From: Brachyhypopomus gauderio
Taxonomy: Eukaryota > Chordata > Actinopteri > Gymnotiformes > Hypopomidae
Direction of reading: 5' to 3'
Length of the DNA: 64,000 nucleotides
Assembly (NCBI RefSeq): GCF_052324685.1
Contig: NC_135213.1
Location: 38,494,777 to 38,558,776, forward strand
Below are positions 50,657 to 62,309 of this stretch, piece after piece; within the stretch, counting starts at the first letter, position 1; each line of letters opens with the position of its first letter. Both the position numbers and the translations under genes were made by a program. The notes below the pieces were generated by a model. The model ran no database searches. It was not told the DNA's origin and saw nothing but the letters and a program-made list of their open reading frames with translations.

Positions 50657-53600
50657 ATGGGGAAACTACAGGAATTCGAAATAACTCTGAAAAACAATAA
50701 AGTTGTTTACAGCCCTGGCGAGTCTATCTCCGGAACTGTGAAAATCTCGACTGCCCAGCCGATACAATGTAAAGGTAAGACGTTTGTTTGTACGTCGGCT
50801 GCCTTTTCAGCCCCTTTGTCTGTGTTGTGATGTGTAAAGTTTACACTGTTAACCCTCCAGGTGACACACACAGTGGAATTACGTTTAATGGTGATATCAG
50901 TGTTAATGTTACACACACGGGCCACTTCATGAAATAAACATTCGCGTTGGTAGTTACTGGTTGGCGTTTGGCTTTGTGAAACAGAATCCAGGTGAGTTCT
51001 GCTAGCTGGTGAAACTGTTACCTCGGCCGTGTGGGCCTACCTGGGCCAGCACCTCCACCCGTGGACCAGGGTGGAGCACTTTTACAAGAGTATTAACTTC
51101 ACACCACGACAAGGTTATAATGTCGGTATCACCATACGGAAACCGAGGATTATTTACCAAAAAGTCGGTCCAGGAAGTGTGAGGAAGCCTTGTTGTACAC
51201 CTGTAAGAGGCTTACACAACGTTATGAACTGAACACGAGCCGGACCGAAATGTAATGAACGTTTTCCTGGTTTATATGTGTGTGTTTATTTGGTGAGGGC
51301 TTTAACTCCACCATTTTGGGCCCCTTGTTGTCCATGTGGATGTTTATTGTTTTTCCGAGAGGCTCATGTGTATTCAAACCTCAGGCAATTAAAATCTAGC
51401 TAGTGGTTAATCATTCACACGATACTTTTAACCATCTGATAATCGATCTTGATTGTCTATTTTTAAACTCTATCTGAGCATCGCAGGGGTTAAGACTCTT
51501 CCAGCCTTCGTTATAAACATCTCAGTACGTCATATGGCAACAACCTGTTTGACCTGTTGGGTGTTTTCCTTAGTAACATGTTAATATGCCTGAAAAAGCG
51601 CCCAAGGCAAAGTCTCCAGTGATGCCCAATAACAGTTATACAGGAGCCCTGGTAACTAGTTAGTAATGGATACTGATAATTATCAATGATGTTTTGAGTT
51701 GAGTATCCAAATACCTTCCTGCTTATAGGTTGCTCTATTATAAGTACAAATATGCTATTATAAATATTTGTTTTTGAGTTGATTGTTTTTGTACAAAGTG
51801 TTTGCACTCCATTTAGAGGAAATATAGTTCAGCACTTGTACTGAACTTTAATGTTCAGTGATTGACAAAAGAAAGCAGTAATGGCTCCTGGTTCTGGAAC
51901 AAAGCTATGAGTGTGGTGGTTCAGTTCACCCCAACCTGACGAGAAAAGGAGAAACCAGCCGGCTGGCCTACTGACAATGCTACCATTGTCTCAGCTATCT
52001 CATGACACCTCTTTGGGGTACGGGCTTCAGCAAAAGGAGCTTCGCTTTGTTGAATCATTGTGAAAGCTTGGATCAATCATAACGATTTACATGTCAAGAA
52101 GCATGAATGCAAGAGAAATGTATTAGTCATACTCATGAGGTGTGACGGTATCTTATGCACATCGTGGTTGAGGAATCAGTCTTGCAATTAGAACTCTGAA
52201 GAGATTACTAACTGTTTACATACACGTGATGCTAAACTGCCATGTTTGTGTCATGTTGTGGGAAACTGGATCATTTAAGTGAATTTGAGATTAAACACAT
52301 TGCATTTCTGACTGCTAAGCACTTCAGAACTGGCTTGTAGACTTTCCTGGTCTGGCAGGACAGACAAGAATGAAGCCAAAAACTTCTCAGCAGTAAACAA
52401 CGTTTTTAACATTAGTATACTGGTAATTTGCTGTAAGAGTTTGGGCATTTTTGCATAATAAAATGGCATCAGGTCCTCATATGGAGCGATTTTCATTAGT
52501 TCTGATATTGGGCAAGTTTTGTTTTTGCTTGTTGGTCTGAATGGTTGAAAGGATTAACAGCTGATATTTACAGGAGTGCATTTGTGTCTGAATTAGTCTG
52601 TTTTCAATATCTTGTAACTTCATAACTATTAGTTAATTATACATTCATACCTTTTGCATTTTAAATAATTAAGAGTTCATCACTTTAGTTCATCACTTTA
52701 ATTCTGGAGACTTTAATAACTCATAATCATGTAAATGAGATATTCCAGGCCTATTTTCTGTAAGAAAGAATTGGTGTCCATGCAGTGATTTTTGGTCATT
52801 TATGGTTCTACTGAATATATTCTTCAGTAATTACAGTAACAGAGTGTAGACTCTTCTGGAGAAATCGTGGCTACTTCCTGAAATATGTGGCTTGGAGTGT
52901 TATGCTTTTGTATAAAACAGCCTCTGTGCTTTCAGTGCACTGCGCTTATAGTCTAGGATGTCCTTGGCAAAGCCGTTTTTATAATGATACTTTTCCCCCA
53001 AAATTGCAGACATGCTGATGCATGGAGCCCCAGATACACCTGTCTACCTTTTTTTTAAGTCACTTGTTCAAGCGGTTGTGCGTTGCAATGTGACGAGTGT
53101 TTAGCTATTATTAAACTCTGCTGTTTAGCTATTATTAATAATGTTGCAAAACGTAATGCAGCGATGGGTTATGACTGCAGTGTGTAATGGGGAAACTGGC
53201 TGTAATCATTAGGTAGAATTATTCTGTAGGCAACATTTTCATTTTGTTGGTCAAACAAATGTAACTCCCTGTGCCTTCATGGTATGTATGTAAGCCTCCA
53301 GTCATGTTATATATATACACACTCCAGTGTATATATATAACTGACCTTCCAAATAAGGGACACACAGAAGAAAATATATATATTTAAATTATTTATTCAA
53401 CTTTTAAAATTTCTCTCTACAACTATCTCTGATAATCTCCAAGTGCAAAAGTATGTGAACTCTGTTAGCTTGTGGCACCTCCTCCTGCAGCCTAACGTCT
53501 TCTGTAACCACAAACTCACAACTGCTTTTTGGCCACTCCTCCTTGCAGAGGTGGGAGGGACATCTGGTTTGGACCGCCCACTTTAGATCTTGGGTAGCAA

Positions 53601-56600
53601 GGGACAGACTTTGGGAGGCCTTGAAGTGTGATGAGTTGTATTGTAAACAAGAACGAGAATCCATTGGTGTATATTAGATGGTGGTATTTAAACCCAAATT
53701 AAGTTAATTGAATAGGGAGAACACAGGAACTGCCACAGCAAGGGTTAACTATAGTAATATTAGTAATATCTATAGTAATATTAGTAATATCTATAGTAAT
53801 ATTAGTAATATCTATAGTAATATAGTAGAATCAGGCAGGTGTCCTGATGAAATGGCTTGATTTAATATGGCGTGATTGGAAGAATAAAACTACGATGTCG
53901 GAGTTGTTCTGCCTATGACGGCTGGTATCAGAAAGCTGTTATTGATTCCTTTCTATAACAACGAGAAAACCCCCACACATAGCACTTGACAAAGGTATCT
54001 TTATTTGTTCAAAGGCCATACTGTTGTTTAAAAATCAATCAAACAAAAAATATTTATTCACAATGAAACCTACAGCAAAATGCCACACGATTACAGAGGC
54101 TCAGAATTCTAGTAACATATTTATACAACTGCTGGTCTCCTGTTCACACAGATGTTCTCATATCTTATGTTAATCTTCAAATACAGTATGCTACAGGAAA
54201 TATATTTTAGCAAAGCTCTCATGACAGATGAAAGGAAAATTGCACAACCAGTCATTGCATCTGTCAGTGCAAAAATGAATTCTTTATTTGCTTAAGATAT
54301 GGTGTAATTACCTCTACAGATATGAATTTCATAGTTCAGTTAAGCAGTATAATTGTATTTTATGTTGTAGATGATGGTCTTTTACAGTGATTCACTTCTT
54401 TTGTCTCTTTCCTGTTGAACCGTTATCGGTGATTTTCTGAAAATTTTCCTAAAATTGTTTGAGCCAAAGAAATAGATAAAGGGGTCCAAGCAACAGTTAA
54501 TTCCTCCAAGGATGTAGGATGCATAATGTGCTGTTTCCAGCCGTAAGAGAAGCGAACAGTGGTTAGGGTAGAACTTCTTAACAACAACCATGACCGTCCG
54601 CACCACATTGAGAGGGAGAAAGCACAGCACGAAGATGAGGAGACATATTCCTATCATCCTCAGTGACTTCATCTTGATCAACTGACCGTGGAGTGAGCTG
54701 ACGTTGATACAGGACACCGAGGTCACCAGGCGGCTGTAGCAAAATAAAGACACGGTTAAAGGCACGATGAATCCAAGAAGGAAGATCAGGAAGTTGATGG
54801 TGAAGTACGCTTCTGTGTTGTTCTTCTGATGTATGGATAGACACAGCATGTTCCTGTCATCACTGGTGCTGGGCAGCAGAAACCCGAAGCTAAATGTGAA
54901 CAGCAGGAAGACCCACGCTCCACAACACAGCTTCTTCACAAAGTCCTTCCTCTTCATCGGTGAAGGTCTGTTGAACTGGACCACCGCCACATAGCGGTGG
55001 ACACTGATGAGCGTGAGGAAGATGATGCTGCCGGAGAAATGAGCACTGAGCAGAATTATCATCAGCTGGCAAGCAACCTGCCCAAACTCCCATTGGCTCC
55101 CTCTGGCCAGGTAGGCAGCCAATAGCGGTGTGGCAAGCGGGGCAACGGCGTCGCTCATGGCCAGGTTGAACTGCAGAATCGTACCTGTGCGCCACTTGGC
55201 CATCCGGCAGGTAAACACCCAGAGGCTGAAGCCGTTGAGGAAGAGTCCCACCAGATGGATCAGGCAGAGGAGCACGGAGAGGGAGATGTGCTGGCCTTCT
55301 GCAGGACAGGTGGTGGTCTCCATCTTTGGAATTGAGGTGCTCCTCTTTGTGTTGTAGCTGTAATTGGTTGTGTTGAAGCACTGGTCGCCCTTGGTGTGGG
55401 GAAAAGAGGAAGAAGTTGGTAATAAGAGGCAAATTTTTGGGTACTCTGAGGTACTAATGCCGCAAATGATGTCATGCCGCAAATACCCACATGTGTTGGG
55501 TGCAGTGTTGCTTCACGTACATGCACTGCACAGTTTGCATGTGTATTACAACAATTTCAATCTGTCTGATATTGTCAAGAATCGCATAAATTGCCTGTTA
55601 ACTCCTTTTACGAGTGATCTTTCTCCGAGTAACGATAACATTGCGTTCTTGTTTATCCACACCAAACCACCAATATTTTTGTGGTAAATTGAGTCCCTGT
55701 GGAGTTTATTTTAACTGCTGGAGATAATTAACCTCTTCAAAGATGTAAGTGTGAACAGAAAATATCAGTCCAGTCCACAAAATTTCCAAGAAGCATCCGT
55801 TAGCTATGCTTGACCTAAAACTGCACAAACGGACAAAAATTTCTATATATTGCATTTGATGTGACTAGTTGAAGAGTTCCCTATTTTGACCAAAATTGAT
55901 TGATTTTGGTTGGAATCATGCGTGTCGTATGGCTTATCATTCCACGGTGGAAATAGCTCTTCACCTGTGATTGTTCTTCATGGGCTGCCGTACCTTTAGT
56001 AAACATTGTCAGGTACTGGGCGCTTGTGTAACTTGCAATCGAATGTTTTCCCTTTTTATTTTGTTTTCGTATGCAGCGATCAAGGTGAACTGCCAGGGTG
56101 TGTGTGGGGTGACGGGGAAGGCCAACGACACCACCTGGTCGGAGGAGGAGCAGTATTTCAGCAGCACCCTCTCTGTGGCGGATAAAGGTACCGGTGAAAG
56201 AAACGCCGAGTCATATACGTACGCCGTGGGCCTCACTGCACCGGGGCCTCTGTGAGCACCACAGAACCACCCTGGTCTGGGTCCCAGAAAAAAGAAGTAA
56301 ACAAAACAAACAAAAACGGCCAAATGAGACGATCGTGTAGTCAGAAATGAAGTCGGCTCAACGAGCTGTTTGAAACGTAATACTGTTGAGGGAACTGTAT
56401 TATTTTCCCATTAACCATACAGGAGCAGGTCTGTAGACACTGTGTGGCCCTCAGCTGGGAGGTGCTAACTCCAGGAGACACAGAGAAAGAAACTCATGAC
56501 TGAGAGGCTATTGGGAAGTAGTTAGGACGGTGTGTGAGGGACTGAACACATATGTGAGACTTTAGCCACGACTTTAACATATTTGTTCTTGATCCTTGAC

Positions 56601-59600
56601 CAAATTAAAGCACATTTACATTCAATTGTGCCGCCCACATTAAGTGAGATCTGATGTTTTCCAAACCACTAATGCACATCTGTTTTATTTCCCTAGGTAC
56701 ACTGAAGCAGGGCACACATACCTTTCCCTTTAAATTTCTCATACCAGGTGAGAAGCTCGGTGATGACGTCAAACACCTGTCTTCCTGCATTCTTTCATGC
56801 ATGGACACACCCAAAAGAGTTTCTCTATTTGGTTACATTAGAACAGTAACCAAACTACTACTTGTGATTTTTTTTTTCTGAGAACTTTGTTTAGTCTAAC
56901 ATCTTTCCTGTGGCTGTGGTTAGCTTGTTTTCGTTCTCAGTTATGTGTACAACACAAAAACCAAGGGGTTTATGGGTAATGACAGGCTGCTAAACATGCT
57001 GCTTAAAGAACCAGGAACTCTTAATTTATGTTTTCTTACTGCTTGGGTAAATCCAGTGATGTGATGTGTGTTCTATGAATGCCACGTCATTCTAATGTTG
57101 TAGTGCGTGTAAGTTAAATACGGTACATTCTCTCAAACTTGCTTCCTCTCAGCTGTCAAACCTGAAGCCCCTTCAGTTTACTGTTTTTGCATCCTCACAC
57201 TTCTACATTATGAGTGAGATGTAAATTAGACTAATGTACATCTTCGGGATGCAACCAAACTCAACCGTATATTGCACAGTTTGTTCATGTGGATCAATAT
57301 ACTCCAGTGAGTTCATAGATCACAATGTATCGGGGCATTTCGGTGACGCAGAGCTTGAATGAAGCCACTATTCCATCAGCAGCGCTGGTCAAGGCGTTTC
57401 TGCTGCCTGTTTGGGGCAGTGTTGGCGTTGTTCTCCCGTCTTTCACCGTTATATTCCATCAAGCTTGATGAACTGATGACGATTTGGTTGTTTTTATCCT
57501 TGTTTATCCCCTTTATGCATCATTGTTATTCTTAGTTTTCCTGACTGTAAGGCAGATATTCTAGTTTGTGTATCATTCAAAACGTTGTGGCCCTTGGTTC
57601 TTTAAAGGATCGGTTGACCTTGTTATTATGTGCATTAGCTCATACACCGTTAATGGGAATATACTTTATAAAAGTTCTAAAAGTAAAAAGATAAAGTGAT
57701 TGGGTTCAGTGTCCTGAGGTGAAGAGGGGCGAGTCAATCAACTCGTTTAGCCTTACAGTGGTCTTGGACTTGCCTTTCTGAGTAACACGATGCGCAGTCC
57801 TTTAAACTGACCCTGGGTCAGACTGGCAGTGGTGTGGCTGAAGTTTCTGGAAACTTCCACCAGCTCTTCCTCTTTGTGGCCTTTCCACAGCAGAAACAAT
57901 GCGCCCGACTGCTGTGTAGCAACACACCACGTGTTACTGCGTTCACTACCACATCTGTAGTTCAGCTGACGAGTGGCCATTTTGAATTATGATATTTGGA
58001 ATATCGTAACTGTCTCTACAGCTTAGGGATTATTGTGATTGGCAGTATGTTGATATTCTATCATGAATTGTGAGATTTTGAGGTTCTTGGTGTTTGGGTG
58101 GGGTGGAGTTAGATGTTACCAACACAGTTTGTTGTTCCAACAGCCACAGCTCCCACATCATATGAAGGTCCATATGGCAAGATCATGTACAGAATCCGAG
58201 CGTTTATTGACACCCCTCGCTTCTCCAAAGATTACCAGCTGGAGAAACCCTTCTACATGCTCAACAACATCGACCTCAACGAATTCCCGGACATTCACGT
58301 TAGTCTCCTGCTCTCCGATCACTAACGCCCAGTTGGCCACTAACGCTGCTCCCTGCTATGCGGCATCACGGACATGTCAGATGGCAGGGGCGGACTGGCA
58401 TACATTACTACGGGGGATTTCCCCGGTGGGCCGATGGGTTAGTGGGCCAGTGGGCCGCCGGTGGTTTAACTCGGCCCGTGGAGGAGCCACTGCCGCGCAC
58501 TGCGGCCCCGGTCCGTAGTCACGCTGCTGTTTAACGGTGTTAATACCTCCCCCGCTCCAGTCAGACTAACCTGCTCAGCGCGGCCGCGGTCTGAGCCTGT
58601 AAACACATGAACGAGTTGGACCGGGCCGCGGACTGGGCCAGCTGGTGCGGGCTGACAGTATGCAGCAGAGATCAGAAAAAAACCAACTTGTCCCAGAAAA
58701 TACGGGCCGGACTACGAAAACATACAGCATACATGTAGATAACATGTAGATAACAAAAATACATGTAGATAACATGTTATTTTAAATGTACTGCTGTCGC
58801 CTCTGCAACGGCTAAGGCAAATTACCTTAACACGGTTAACACGGACGCAAGTGGCGGTCTTCAAGGCAGAGCACTGTGCACTGTTTTTTTAAAGCTATTG
58901 AAATTCTTAGATTAAAACTAACCACCACAAATAGGTAAGAGGAAGAAATACCCACGTTAGAGTTGTAGGTTGTTCTTTAGGATGCACTTTGCGTAAAACT
59001 TGTTTGGTTGTCTTATGGTGGACTATTTAACAACTTGTTTGGTGGACTATTTAAAAGCCACTATGTGGCTTTGTAATCATATTATTGCTGGAATTAATAT
59101 TGTCCATATGACAATAAACGCCGTCATATACACTACGTGCCATGTATAGATTCATATACAGTATATATACACACACACATATATATATTTTAGTGGGCCA
59201 GTCTGTCAGGAACTCCCGGGCCACTTTTTCTCCCCAGTCCGCCCCTGTCAGATGAACACCTTCACCTCACGTCTCGTTTAACAGGAGCCGAACACCGCAT
59301 CGGTGACCAAGAAGTTCTCCTACATGCTGATGAAGAATGGGACGGTCCTGCTGATGGCCGCCACCGACCTGCGGGGTTACACCCCGGGCCAGGTCATCAA
59401 ACTGTCCACCAAGATCGAGAACAGGTCGGGGAAGTCCACGAGCCATGTGGTAGCCAGCCTCATGCAGGTACTGGTTGAACATTTCACCCCAGCAATATCC
59501 CACAATGCCATGGGGCTTGGCATGTGCGCTTGCTTTTCCAGCGTGCGTCATCACGTGCATGTTGGTTGGTGTGTAAGGAAGGTAGACACGAAGGCCTGTT

Positions 59601-61175
59601 GAGAAAGCAGGGCCCCTCTGCTCCAGTGTTGTCTGCAATAATGATAAGAAATTTAAATTGGGTACGATCTGTGAAAGAGAGTCAGTGAAGACGGGAGAGA
59701 TGGGAAATGTAGTTTTAGTAGCCAGAGTTTAATAAAAACACGAGGCAGTGTTTGAGCAAGATGACATAAATGCATATAATGTAATAAACACCAACACCAG
59801 CGAAGGCTCGTCTCGTCTTTGCGTGATCCACGTTTCTCCGCTGCATTACACATCAGTCACGTTAGCTCACGTGTCCCCAGAGAGTGACGTATCACACCAA
59901 GAAGCCGACGCGGGACCTGAGGGCCATCGCGGAGGTGGAGGGTGCCGGGGTGAAGCCGGGCAAGCAGGCGGAGTGGAAGGAGCAGATCATCGTGCCCCCC
60001 CTGCCCCAGTCCTCCCTGGCAGGCTGCACCCTTATCGAGGTCACCTATTACCTCCAGGTGAGTGGTGCTGCGTTCACAGGGTTACAATCGTGTTTCCTCT
60101 CATCCAGTTAGACTTCGTCTTGCGTTATTATGCTCTGTGTGTGTTCTGTCTTTCTTTTGTGTTCTTTTAGAGTGGTAAAACGCTCTCTCATTTACCAGGT
60201 CTCCTTGAAGAACCCGGAAGTGTTGGTCACGTTGCCCATCCACATCGGAAACGTTGCAGTCGATCCCAGCCGGCGACCGGCTGCCAAGGCCCCGCCTCCC
60301 ACCCCAGCTCCGCGCGCCACTCCGTCTGCCCCGCCCACCTCCCCCAGCCCGGCCGCCACCCCCCCCTTGCTCCAACGCCCTTCCCCTACCGCCCCGCCCC
60401 TCCCCGAGGCCCGCCCCCCAACCTCGGCCACGCAGCATGGTCACGCCCACTGCCCCTCCCCCTGAGCTGGTCGCGGTGGGTGGTGAGAGTGAAGATATCC
60501 CCACCAAGAGCCACTCCCAGCTGCAGGGTGGAGGCCCGGGGCCTGCCGCCTCCCCCAACGCCTTCAGCTACGCCCCAGGGCTCGCCTTCCCCCAGCGGAA
60601 CAATGGCACCAATGCCTCTGCACCTCTTTTCTGTCTGTCCACGGGGGCCACCATCCCGTTCTTCAGCGAGGGGACAACAGCGCCTGTCCCCACGCCCTGC
60701 TCCCTGATCCTGCCTCCGGACTACCTGAGTTCAGCGCAGCCATGTGGTGAGGCCCGTGGCCTGCTAGCATCACTAGCATCGCTACGACTTGCATAACGCA
60801 GCGTTAAGATTTTCTGATCTTCTTGGCTCTCTAAAGAATTCGGCCTTTTGAACACCACAAAACTAAAACCACTAAACCTGTAAATGAATTCTTGAGTAAA
60901 ACTGCTGGACTTTAGAACAGTGGTGGGCCAGTCTGTGCTTAAGGAAAGGTTGTATTATGACACAACTAGAAATTATTTTTGTGCACAGCATAGTGGTGCA
61001 AGTGCTAAATTGTGGATATTTTACAGTCGTATGCAAATGTTGTTAACGACATTTGTTAAATGCTCATTTCTTTATGTGACATTTTAAGTAATGGATGCTT
61101 TGCTAATTACTGAATGCTTTGCTTCCTCCTTCAGAGCCTCCACCGTCGTATGAAGCCAGCTGCCCCAACACATAA
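50657..61175 (+). CDS. arrdc1: Arrestin domain-containing protein 1 (apparent frameshift in exon 7)
   Basis: Alpha-arrestin adaptor that recruits NEDD4-family ubiquitin ligases and TSG101/ESCRT at the plasma membrane and drives budding of ARRDC1 microvesicles. Eight coding exons: 50657-50774, 56077-56187, 56697-56747, 58144-58298, 59285-59467, 59881-60057, 60199-60746, 61135-61175. Exons 1-6 (265 codons, all in phase) make the two arrestin folds, closely matching human ARRDC1 (VVYSPGES, CGVTGKANDTTW, TDLRGYTPGQ, AIAEVEGAGVK). Exon 7 starts VSLKNPEVLVTLPIHIGNVA and enters a proline-rich region with PSAP (60322-60333), the TSG101-binding tetrapeptide. The rest of the tail (PTKSHSQLQ, STGATIPFFSEG, LILPPDYLSS) and exon 8 (EPPPSYEASCPNT) lie one base out of frame: summed exon length is 1384, one more than a multiple of three. 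The tail keeps two PPxY motifs (PPDY, PPSY) for WW-domain ligases. Confidence 0.93.
53748..53827. repeat. 21-bp tandem repeat
   Basis: Nearly four copies of tagtaatattagtaatatct with no substitutions until the last, so very recent. Confidence 0.9.
54382..55323 (-). CDS. P2Y-like orphan class A GPCR, paralogue C (313 aa), nested in arrdc1 intron 1
   Basis: Minus-strand receptor with all seven helices intact and the same motifs as paralogue B: LFLNGFSLWVF, LAMSD, SIIFLTLISVHRYVAVV, LCFLPLNVVRT and NCCLDPFIYFF. The open frame extends 53 codons further upstream (to 55482). I prefer the internal ATG at 55323 (METTTCPAEGQHISLS), because it aligns with the start of paralogue B and sits just after an AG (attccaaag/ATG), as in A and B. 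A stronger acceptor (tcttttccccacaccaag) lies at about 55390. The tail is short (VQQERDKRSESL). A minus-strand AATAAA is at 54053-54058. The gene lies wholly inside arrdc1 intron 1, antisense to it. Confidence 0.86.
   Translation of the reverse strand: METTTCPAEGQHISLSVLLCLIHLVGLFLNGFSLWVFTCRMAKWRTGTILQFNLAMSDAVAPLATPLLAAYLARGSQWEFGQVACQLMIILLSAHFSGSIIFLTLISVHRYVAVVQFNRPSPMKRKDFVKKLCCGAWVFLLFTFSFGFLLPSTSDDRNMLCLSIHQKNNTEAYFTINFLIFLLGFIVPLTVSLFCYSRLVTSVSCINVSSLHGQLIKMKSLRMIGICLLIFVLCFLPLNVVRTVMVVVKKFYPNHCSLLLRLETAHYASYILGGINCCLDPFIYFFGSNNFRKIFRKSPITVQQERDKRSESL
58385..59247. mobile_element. hAT-like element in arrdc1 intron 4
   Basis: Ends caggggcggactggc and (reverse complement) caggggcggactgggg. 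Target duplication tcagatgg / tcagatga (7 of 8). Subterminal blocks also mirror (gtgggccagtgggcc at the left, tagtgggccagtc at the right). No transposase ORF, so non-autonomous. The insertion is 86 bp after the exon 4 donor and 37 bp before the exon 5 acceptor region. Confidence 0.85.
60322..60333 (+). other. arrdc1: PSAP late-domain motif in arrdc1
   Basis: Codons ccg tct gcc ccg, in frame with exons 1-7 of arrdc1, encode Pro-Ser-Ala-Pro. In human ARRDC1 this motif binds TSG101 and is required for microvesicle release. It precedes the region where the frame is lost. Confidence 0.75.
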
Positions 61176-61830
61176 AGGATTCCTACAGTGCACACGGACG
61201 TACAGTGGACACCCTGTGGACACCCTTGGATGACTCATTTGTGGGACTCGTCTTCTATTAATCACTTTGGGGTCAATGGGACCAAGTTCACACTGGAATC
61301 CTGTGATTTTAAAGGATTAACCAAAATATCTTCTTTAAGCTTGGAAAGGGTGTCTGCGATGTCACTAATTTTAATATTCATTTTTCCTTTTAGGATATTA
61401 CTACAAGTTATAACACTCTTTGTCAATATTTGGACATCCTATGGAAAAAGTTATTTTATTGTAATATTATTTTAAAAAGTAATTTGACTTCTTTTGTAAG
61501 TTAAGATAACTTTCCAAGCCCTAGAAACAGAAGGAAAATGGTTCACTCACCATTGAGACTTTTGACTTCTTTTTTTAGAGGTTGATCAAAGTTTTTTGTT
61601 TGTTTGTCTGTTTGTTTTGGGGGGTTTGGAACTACAGTCACGTGGCAATAAATACCTTAAAATGTTTAAAGTAAATACAGCATTTTAAATGCAGCATTTT
61701 GTTAACTTACCTAAGTTCATACAGCTGAGTTGCATACAATAAAGCGTTAATATAGTTTGCACTTTAAGTGAATTTTTTTGTAAGACCATTTGTTGCTTTG
61801 CCTTTGTAAATAAATGCTATGGTCTTTTTC
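61176..61830 (+). other. arrdc1: arrdc1 3'UTR and poly(A) signals
   Basis: No coding features after the stop. AATAAA-type signals occur at about 61648, 61738 and 61806; the middle one (gcatacaataaagcg) gives a 3'UTR of about 0.6 kb. Confidence 0.55.
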
Positions 61831-62125
61831 ATCTGTATGGAAAAGGCTTGAGGAAGTTCAGCATATCGTCACAGTTTATGAACTCGTATGACATCCCCAA
61901 CTTTAATGTGGCTTCGCCGTAGTCTGTGATGTGTTCTCGGGAGTGATCTATTTTTTAAAAATAATTCTGCAATCATTTAGATCTGACACAAATCTGAAGA
62001 CCGTAGCACTGCCGAAAGGCTGATTTTAAAAACAAAATGCGTTTGTGCAGACATTGTGTGGGTTTGTATATGCCATTCAAATTCAGCATGACCGGGAGGG
62101 ATTATGAAAGTCCTATGAAGACGCA

Positions 62126-62307
62126 GGCTGAATCCAAAATGTCGTACTTAAGCAGTACACACTAGATTTCAATGCAGGACGTTCTGCTCAACCGTTAAAG
62201 CTGTGCATTCTTTCAGTAGGTGACTGGGCACTTTTCATGACCTCAAACACACTACCTGTTATCTCATACTGAATAGGAGGGAGAAGTATCACATTTCAGA
62301 TTCAGCC
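62126..62307. mobile_element. hAT-type MITE, copy 2 (internally deleted)
   Basis: Ends ggctgaatccaaaatg and (reverse complement) ggctgaatctgaaatg. The interior shares ttaagcagtacacactagat, ttctgctcaaccgtta and attctttcagtaggtgac with 48999-49377 but lacks the middle 200 bp. No clear target duplication remains. Confidence 0.8.
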
Positions 62308-62309
62308 TC

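Larger units (their letters stand above)
50775..56076 (+). other. arrdc1 intron 1 (contains antisense GPCR gene)
   Basis: 5.3-kb intron between aaag/gtaaga and atgcag/cgatc. Apart from the antisense GPCR (paralogue C) it holds AT-rich DNA, a small tandem array (53748-53827) and a TA-rich patch near 53300. No further exons were found in 50775-53740. Confidence 0.8.

Noticed and set aside
53404-53664. Minus-strand ORF of 86 codons in arrdc1 intron 1
   Set aside because: Looks like a repeat-derived chance frame (short, no domain, AT-rich flanks); kept out of the gene list.
55324-55482. Upstream 53-codon extension of GPCR paralogue C
   Set aside because: It does not resemble a receptor N-terminus, has no counterpart in paralogue B, and contains a good splice acceptor, so it is more likely intron and 5'UTR.
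60130-60465. Alternative frame of arrdc1 exon 7 as a separate gene
   Set aside because: Its first part is the true continuation of arrdc1 (VSLKNPEVLVTLP), so it is the same exon before the frameshift and not another gene.
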